Assembly (NCBI GenBank): GCA_944322925.1
Contig: CALUQM010000003.1
Location: 48,288-112,287 of the forward strand
Direction: 5' to 3'
Length of the DNA: 64,000 nucleotides
Origin: an uncultured Bacteroidales bacterium
GTDB lineage: Bacteria; Bacteroidota; Bacteroidia; Bacteroidales; UBA932
The notes below the pieces were generated by a model. That model saw nothing but the letters and a program-made list of their open reading frames with translations. It made no database searches and was not told where the DNA came from. This document shows positions 58,292 to 64,000 of this stretch, one piece after another. The translations under genes and the position numbers were made by a program. Position 1 is the first letter of the stretch. Every line of letters begins with the position of its first letter.

Positions 58292-59650
58292 ATGTCTAAC
58301 ATCATCGAATTGAAAAAGGGTCTGGACATTCCCATATCGGGAAATGCAGCCCAGAAAACGAAAAAGGTGATAATTCCTGATGTTGTCGCTGTCAAGCCTA
58401 CCGATTTCAGAGGCCTCGTTCCGAAGCTTCTCGTGCGGGAAGGAGATGAAGTGCTTGCAGGTTCACCTGTTTTCGCCGACAAGTTATCTCCTGAGATCCT
58501 TTTCACTTCTCCTGTAAGCGGTACTGTCACGGAGATAGTCCGCGGAGAAAAGAGAAAGCTTCTTGAAGTCCGCATCAAGGCCGACAAGGAGCAGCGTTAC
58601 GAAGACTTCGGGATATCGAAAGTTTCGGGTCTCGACGCCGAAAGTATCAGGAAAACACTCCTTAAAAGCGGTCTGTGGCCGTCTATCGTAAAAAGGCCTT
58701 ACGGCATCATCGCAAACCCTTCCGAACAGCCGAAGGAAATTTTCATCTCCGCATTCTCGACTGCCCCTCTTGCAGCCAATCCGGAATATACTCTGAGAGA
58801 TGAATTCGCCAATATCCAGACAGGAATCGATGCCTTGAAAAAGCTGACCAAAGGGGCTGTCCATGTTTCCTTCAGCAGCGCCAATTATTCCGGCACACAG
58901 CTTCACAAGCTCGAGAACATACATCCGCACATATTCAGCGGAAAACATCCGGCAGGGAACGTAGGTGTGCAGATCAGCCATATTTCCCCTATCGTCAAGG
59001 GAGACGTGGTCTGGACTGTCTCGCTTTCCATGACAGCCGCAATCGGCAAACTCTTCAACACCGGCAGATACGACATGAGCAGACTTGTCGCAGTAACCGG
59101 TCCTGCAGCGATCGACCCGTCGTACGTCAAGGGAATTGCAGGAATGTCGATGAAGGATATCGCCGAATATTACGACAACTCCAAAGAAGACATCCGTTTC
59201 ATCAGCGGTGATGTGCTCACAGGTACAAATGTAGGGAAAGACGGCTTCCTCGGCTTTTTCGACAATCAGATATCCCTTCTCAGGGAAGGTACCGACTGCG
59301 AGATTCTCGGATGGGCAAAACCGTTCAGGACAAAGCAGTTCAGCGCATCGAAAGCATATTTCTCATGGCTTTCACCGAACAAAAAATACGATATGGACAC
59401 GAATACCCACGGCGAACCGCGCGCATTCGTGCTTTCTAACGTATATTCAAAGGTACTCCCTATGGATATCTACCCTGTGTACCTTCTCAAGGCATGCCTT
59501 GCTTCCGACATCGACAAGATGGAGCAGTTCGGCATTTATGAAGTGATAGAGGAAGATCTCGCCCTCTGCGAATTCGTGTGCCCGTCGAAAATAGGCATCC
59601 AGTCCATATTGTCCGACGGCATCGGTCTTATGTTGAAAGAAATGGCTTAA
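58292..59650 (+). CDS. nqrA: Na+-translocating NADH:quinone oxidoreductase subunit A
   Basis: A 452 aa peripheral cytoplasmic subunit of the six-subunit sodium-pumping complex that oxidises NADH and reduces quinone. It begins MSNIIELKKGLDIPISGNAA, includes VKPTDFRGLVPKLLVREGDE and the biotinyl-like hammerhead region (LSPEILFTSPVSGTVTEIVR), and ends PSKIGIQSILSDGIGLMLKE. The open frame reaches back into the helicase region, but this ATG matches the family start. First gene of nqrABCDEF, 10 nt before nqrB. Confidence 0.97.
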   Translation: MSNIIELKKGLDIPISGNAAQKTKKVIIPDVVAVKPTDFRGLVPKLLVREGDEVLAGSPVFADKLSPEILFTSPVSGTVTEIVRGEKRKLLEVRIKADKEQRYEDFGISKVSGLDAESIRKTLLKSGLWPSIVKRPYGIIANPSEQPKEIFISAFSTAPLAANPEYTLRDEFANIQTGIDALKKLTKGAVHVSFSSANYSGTQLHKLENIHPHIFSGKHPAGNVGVQISHISPIVKGDVVWTVSLSMTAAIGKLFNTGRYDMSRLVAVTGPAAIDPSYVKGIAGMSMKDIAEYYDNSKEDIRFISGDVLTGTNVGKDGFLGFFDNQISLLREGTDCEILGWAKPFRTKQFSASKAYFSWLSPNKKYDMDTNTHGEPRAFVLSNVYSKVLPMDIYPVYLLKACLASDIDKMEQFGIYEVIEEDLALCEFVCPSKIGIQSILSDGIGLMLKEMA

Positions 59651-59660
59651 AACCAGAGGT

Positions 59661-60863
59661 ATGAACGGATTAGTCAAATTTATGCACAAAATAAAGCCGA
59701 TCTTCAGCGAAGGCGGCAAACTGAGCTTCCTGCATTCTACTTTCGAAGCTTTCGAATCTTTCCTTTACGTCCCGGGCACGGTGACAGTCAAGGGAACACA
59801 TGTAAAGGACGCTCTCGATCTGAAGAGGGTCATGATCATAGTGGTACTTGCGCTCGTGCCGAGCCTTCTTTTCGGTATCTGGAATACAGGATACCAGCAC
59901 AACGAGGCTTTCGGTCTCGGCTGGGGCTTCTGGCAGATGGTATGGTACGGACTCGTGAAGATTATACCCCTTTATCTGGTTTCGTATATCGTAGGTCTCG
60001 GAATCGAATTCATTTCGGCTCAGATCAGAGGCCATCAGGTCAATGAAGGCTATCTGGTGACAGGTATGCTTATCCCTCTTATAGTTCCTGTGGACGTTCC
60101 ACTGTGGATGCTTGCGATTGCAGTGGCATTTGCGGTAATTCTCGGCAAGGAAATCTTCGGAGGCACAGGCATGAATATCTGGAACCCGGCCCTTCTCTGC
60201 CGCGCATTCCTGTTCTTCTCGTATCCGAGCAAAATGTCCGGTGACACGATCTGGACCGGAGGCCTGACAAGATATCTGAGCGACGGCACCGCCTACGCAT
60301 GCGGCGAGGGTGTAGTCGACGGTTTCTCCGGAGCGACTCCTCTTGTCCACGCCGGACAGGGAATCCAGGGACTCGACAGCGCAGGTCTGTCATTCATGGA
60401 CCTTTTCATAGGAAACATAGGCGGAGCAGTGGGAGAGACTTCGGTCATCGCCATTCTTCTGGGAGCCATCCTCCTTATCTGGACAGGCGTTGCAAGCTGG
60501 AAGATCATGTTCTCTTCCGTAATCGGAGCCCTTGCGATAGGCTTCCTTGCGAACGCACTCGCAACTGACGCCACTCCGTATCTGCAGCTTCCTGCCTACT
60601 ATCATCTCGTACTCGGCGGTTTTGCCTTCGGTACCGTGTTCATGGCTACCGACCCTGTCACTTCGGCACAGACCGAAACCGGGAAATGGATCTACGGCTT
60701 CCTCGTAGGCGCGCTGACCGTGACCGTAAGGCTGTTCAATCCGGGCTACATGGAAGGCATGATGCTCGCCATACTGCTGATGAACACCTTTGCACCTCTG
60801 ATCGACCACTATGTAGTCGAGGTTTCCCTGAAGAGAAAGGCTAAAAAAGTTAAAATCGCTTAA
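59661..60863 (+). CDS. nqrB: Na+-translocating NADH:quinone oxidoreductase subunit B
   Basis: A 400 aa integral membrane subunit, about 10 membrane segments. It carries the covalent FMN attachment motif DGFSGATPLVHA with Thr226 (S-G-A-T). KEIFGGTGMNIWNPALLCRA and FMATDPVTSAQTETGKWIYG are conserved family segments. It holds FMN, takes part in Na+ transport and is the likely quinone site. 10-11 nt gaps to nqrA and nqrC. Confidence 0.97.
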   Translation: MNGLVKFMHKIKPIFSEGGKLSFLHSTFEAFESFLYVPGTVTVKGTHVKDALDLKRVMIIVVLALVPSLLFGIWNTGYQHNEAFGLGWGFWQMVWYGLVKIIPLYLVSYIVGLGIEFISAQIRGHQVNEGYLVTGMLIPLIVPVDVPLWMLAIAVAFAVILGKEIFGGTGMNIWNPALLCRAFLFFSYPSKMSGDTIWTGGLTRYLSDGTAYACGEGVVDGFSGATPLVHAGQGIQGLDSAGLSFMDLFIGNIGGAVGETSVIAILLGAILLIWTGVASWKIMFSSVIGALAIGFLANALATDATPYLQLPAYYHLVLGGFAFGTVFMATDPVTSAQTETGKWIYGFLVGALTVTVRLFNPGYMEGMMLAILLMNTFAPLIDHYVVEVSLKRKAKKVKIA

Positions 60864-60874
60864 ACTACACAGGT

Positions 60875-61756
60875 ATGAATACTAACGGTAATACATATAC
60901 AGTAATATATTCGACCGTACTTGTCGTACTGGTCGCTGCGATTCTGGCTTTTGTAGCTATGAGCCTGCAGGACAAACAGAACGAAAATGTCAAGCTCGAA
61001 ACCATCAGCAAGCTCCTCGGAGCCGCTTCCCAGGTCGATACGACATTCACTATCGAAGAAGACGCCGATGTTCTCGGACTTTATGCCGACAATGTAGTGG
61101 CAGCATTCTTCGTTGACGGCAACGGAGAGAAAGTCCAGGACATGAATACCGGAAAGGAGGACAAGAACAAAATCGAAGTGACCACCACTTCCGACCTCAA
61201 GGCCCAGAACGACAAGTTCAAGAAACTTGAGGAAGGACAGAGCGAACTTCTTTCCGAGCTCAGGCTGCCTGTCTACATTTTCGACATCAAGGGCCACAAG
61301 GTGACCGTAATACCTTGCTACGGCGCAGGTCTCTGGGGGCCAATCTGGGGTTATCTCGCTCTGGACGAGGACGGGAAGACCATCGACGGCGCAATTTTCG
61401 ACCACAAGGGAGAAACTCCGGGTCTGGGATCAAAAATCGCCGACAAGCCTTTCTACGGCAAATTCCATGGAAAGACGTTCAATATGACCGGAGAAGACAT
61501 GTTCACCGTAGCCAAGATCACGGCGATTACGGAACCTGAACACAGCGTAGATGCAATAAGCGGAGCCACGATCACATCGCAGGCACTCGGGAAAAGCATC
61601 AATCTCTGGGCGAAATACTACAAACCATATCTTGTCAAAGCTGCTGCAGCCTCTCAGGCAAATACAGTCTCCGCTCCTGAAGAGATGACAGAGGCCGCCG
61701 ACAGTACGTTCGCCGGCAATACGGCAGCCGCAACAAATGTAAACGTGGAGGAATAG
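60875..61756 (+). CDS. nqrC: Na+-translocating NADH:quinone oxidoreductase subunit C, with extended C terminus
   Basis: A 293 aa single-pass subunit with a periplasmic FMN domain. N-terminal membrane segment (about 10-30, YSTVLVVLVAAILAFVAM), then the FMN_bind domain with YGAGLWGPIWGYLALD, GLGSKIADKPFYGKF and the FMN-Thr motif DAISGATITSQALGKSI (Thr232). The usual family ends near residue 255. Here about 38 extra residues follow, rich in Ala, Thr and Glu (AAAASQANTVSAPEEMTEAA onward). 4 nt before nqrD. Confidence 0.96.
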   Translation: MNTNGNTYTVIYSTVLVVLVAAILAFVAMSLQDKQNENVKLETISKLLGAASQVDTTFTIEEDADVLGLYADNVVAAFFVDGNGEKVQDMNTGKEDKNKIEVTTTSDLKAQNDKFKKLEEGQSELLSELRLPVYIFDIKGHKVTVIPCYGAGLWGPIWGYLALDEDGKTIDGAIFDHKGETPGLGSKIADKPFYGKFHGKTFNMTGEDMFTVAKITAITEPEHSVDAISGATITSQALGKSINLWAKYYKPYLVKAAAASQANTVSAPEEMTEAADSTFAGNTAAATNVNVEE

Positions 61757-61760
61757 AGCT

Positions 61761-62384
<624 letters not shown>

Positions 62385-62402
62385 CATCAAACTCGAATCG
62401 AT

Positions 62403-63020
62403 ATGGAATATATAAGCTTGTTTGTAAAGTCAATTTTCGTTGACAACATGATATTCGCCTACTTCCTCGGTATGTGCTCATACCTGGCGGTATCGAAGAA
62501 TGTGAAGACGGCTACCGGTTTGGGTATTGCTGTTGTATTCGTGTTGCTTGTCACCCTCCCGATAAATTATCTGCTCAATGAATTCGTGCTGAAACCGGGA
62601 GCCCTGTCAAGATGGCTCGGGGAATCTTTTGCGGATATAGATCTGAGTTTCCTCAGTTTCATAGTATTTATCGCAGTCGTTGCGGCATTCACCCAGATCG
62701 TCGAGATGGTAGTGGAGAAATTCGCTCCAGCGCTGTATTCGTCCCTGGGTATCTTCCTGCCTCTGATTGCAGTGAACTGCGCCATTCTGGGAGGTTCGCT
62801 TTTCATGCAGGAAAGGGATTTCGTGAATGTCGGCGAGGCTACTGTCTATGCTCTCGGTTCCGGTCTCGGCTGGTTCCTCGCCATAGTCACTCTGGCAGCG
62901 ATCAGGGAGAAACTCACATATTCGAATGTTCCGGCGCCGCTTCGCGGTCTGGGCATAACTTTCATCACAGTCGGACTCATGGCCATCTCGTTCATGACCT
63001 TTATGGGTATCCAACTTTAA
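62403..63020 (+). CDS. nqrE: Na+-translocating NADH:quinone oxidoreductase subunit E
   Basis: A 205 aa membrane protein of six helices, paralogous to NqrD and Rnf[21 protein letters not shown] and [20 protein letters not shown] contain the conserved cysteines that help ligate the iron centre with NqrD. 18 nt after nqrD and 18 nt before nqrF. Confidence 0.97.
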   Translation: MEYISLFVKSIFVDNMIFAYFLGMCSYLAVSKNVKTATGLGIAVVFVLLVTLPINYLLNEFVLKPGALSRWLGESFADIDLSFLSFIVFIAVVAAFTQIVEMVVEKFAPALYSSLGIFLPLIAVNCAILGGSLFMQERDFVNVGEATVYALGSGLGWFLAIVTLAAIREKLTYSNVPAPLRGLGITFITVGLMAISFMTFMGIQL

Positions 63021-63038
63021 TTCAGGAGGTTACTAAAA

Positions 63039-64000
63039 ATGGACAATTTGATTCCTACCATAATAATAGCGGTGATCGCAATAGTTGTTGTCACCCTGAT
63101 TCTTGTGGCGCTGCTTCTGTATGTAAAGATCAAGCTGACCCCGTCAGGGACAGTCAAGATCAACATCAATGACGGACAGAAAGAAGTGGAGGTAACCCCA
63201 GGCGGGTCTCTCCTCGCCACTCTTGCAGAGAAAAAGATTTTCCTGCCTTCAGCCTGCGGCGGAAAAGGCAGCTGCGGCCAGTGCAAGTGCCGCGTAGTAG
63301 AAGGCGGCGGCACCATTCTTCCTACGGAAGTGGGATTCTTCAGCAGGAAGCAGATCCTGGATCACTGGAGGCTCGGCTGCCAGGTGAAAGTCAAGGAAAA
63401 TCTGAAGATCATCGTGCCTGAGTCCGCTCTGAGTGTCAAGAAATGGGAGTGCGAAGTGGTATCCAACCATAACGTGGCTACCTTCATAAAGGAATTCGTG
63501 GTGAAGCTGCCTGAAGGCGAACACCTCAAATTCAAGTCAGGAGGATATATCCAGGTCGATGTTCCGGCCATAACCGTGAATTTCAAGGATTTCGACATAG
63601 ATGAACAGTATCGTGAAGACTGGGAGAAGATGGGGGCGTTCGACCTCAAGATGGTCAATACGACACCGACACTGAGAGCCTACTCGATGGCCTGCTATCC
63701 AGCAGAGGGCGATATCATAAAGCTGAATGTCAGAATCGCGACTCCGCCGATAGACCGCGCCACGAGGAAATTCCTCCCTGTAAATCCGGGCGTATGTTCA
63801 TCCTATATCTACTCGCTGAAGCCAGGGGACAAGGTAATGATTTCCGGACCTTACGGAGAGTTCTTCCTGCCGGACAATCTTCCTGCAGAACAGGAACTGA
63901 TATTCATCGGAGGCGGCGCAGGTATGGCACCTATGAGAAGCCACATCATGCACCTGTTCAAAACAGAGAACACGACAAGGAAAGTCAACTTCTTCTACGG
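63039..64000 (+). CDS. nqrF: Na+-translocating NADH:quinone oxidoreductase subunit F, 3'-truncated by the window edge
   Basis: NADH-oxidising entry subunit; 320 complete codons are visible of a protein usually about 410-425 aa. N-terminal membrane anchor (about 5-30, IIIAVIAIVVVTLILVALLL), [2Fe-2S] ferredoxin domain with CGGKGSCGQCKC (about 75-86) and the fourth ligand in RLGCQ, FAD domain with RAYSMACYP, and the start of the NADH domain with FIGGGAGMAPMRSHI. AGGAGGT lies 8 nt before the ATG. The reading frame is open to base 64000. Confidence 0.96.
   Translation, partial: MDNLIPTIIIAVIAIVVVTLILVALLLYVKIKLTPSGTVKININDGQKEVEVTPGGSLLATLAEKKIFLPSACGGKGSCGQCKCRVVEGGGTILPTEVGFFSRKQILDHWRLGCQVKVKENLKIIVPESALSVKKWECEVVSNHNVATFIKEFVVKLPEGEHLKFKSGGYIQVDVPAITVNFKDFDIDEQYREDWEKMGAFDLKMVNTTPTLRAYSMACYPAEGDIIKLNVRIATPPIDRATRKFLPVNPGVCSSYIYSLKPGDKVMISGPYGEFFLPDNLPAEQELIFIGGGAGMAPMRSHIMHLFKTENTTRKVNFFY

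Overview
The window is a gene-dense stretch of a Bacteroidota chromosome, most likely order Bacteroidales. Evidence: three SusC/SusD pairs, two ECF sigma/FecR pairs, BACON and PKD lipoproteins, a DUF4831-type protein, promoters of the Bacteroidota type (TTG, 19-21 nt, TAnnTTTG), and a complete nqrABCDEF order. The genus cannot be fixed from sequence alone.

Layout. 1-1182 is the 3' part of an AMP-forming acyl-CoA synthetase. 1183-11019 (minus) is locus 1: ECF sigma, FecR, SusC with an STN domain, SusD, an exo/endonuclease/phosphatase (EEP)-fold lipoprotein and a PKD/PQQ-propeller lipoprotein; it has no glycoside hydrolase. 11145-12225 (minus) is rpsF-rpsR-rplI with promoter, structured leader and terminator. 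12339-27596 (minus) is locus 2: ECF sigma, FecR, SusC with STN, SusD, metallophosphoesterase lipoprotein, PKD/FN3 lipoprotein, GH36 alpha-galactosidase and GH2 beta-galactosidase. 27685-31225 (minus) holds pepD, a DUF4831 protein and an LpxL-type acyltransferase, with a POT peptide transporter divergent at 31361-32905. 33004-38003 (minus) is a GH31 enzyme plus a metallophosphoesterase-GDPD fusion. 38206-48364 (minus) is locus 3: GlpT-family transporter, a second metallophosphoesterase lipoprotein, SusC without STN, SusD and a BACON lipoprotein. 48560-49618 is a LacI-type regulator, divergent from kdgK-eda-hexuronate transporter (49821-53055). 53272-55676 carries grpE, dnaJ, rplS and tRNA-Arg(ACG). 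55861-58218 (minus) is a UvrD/PcrA helicase, divergent from nqrABCDEF, which runs off the right edge inside nqrF.

How it may work together. Loci 1 and 2 look like nutrient-sensing outer-membrane uptake systems: STN-SusC signals to FecR, which controls the ECF sigma. Locus 3 lacks both STN and sigma/FecR, so it is probably controlled differently. The striking theme is phosphoester chemistry. Each SusCD locus encodes an exported phosphoesterase-fold lipoprotein. A separate operon joins a metallophosphoesterase and a glycerophosphodiester phosphodiesterase in one exported polypeptide beside a GH31 enzyme, and a GlpT-type organophosphate transporter heads locus 3. My inference is that the region serves foraging on phosphodiester-containing glycoconjugates, for example glycerophosphate-decorated glycans, teichoic-acid-like polymers or glycerophospho-lipids. 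The substrate is not proven by the sequence.

No CRISPR array, insertion sequence, prophage or integrase was seen. No gap between genes exceeds about 280 bp.
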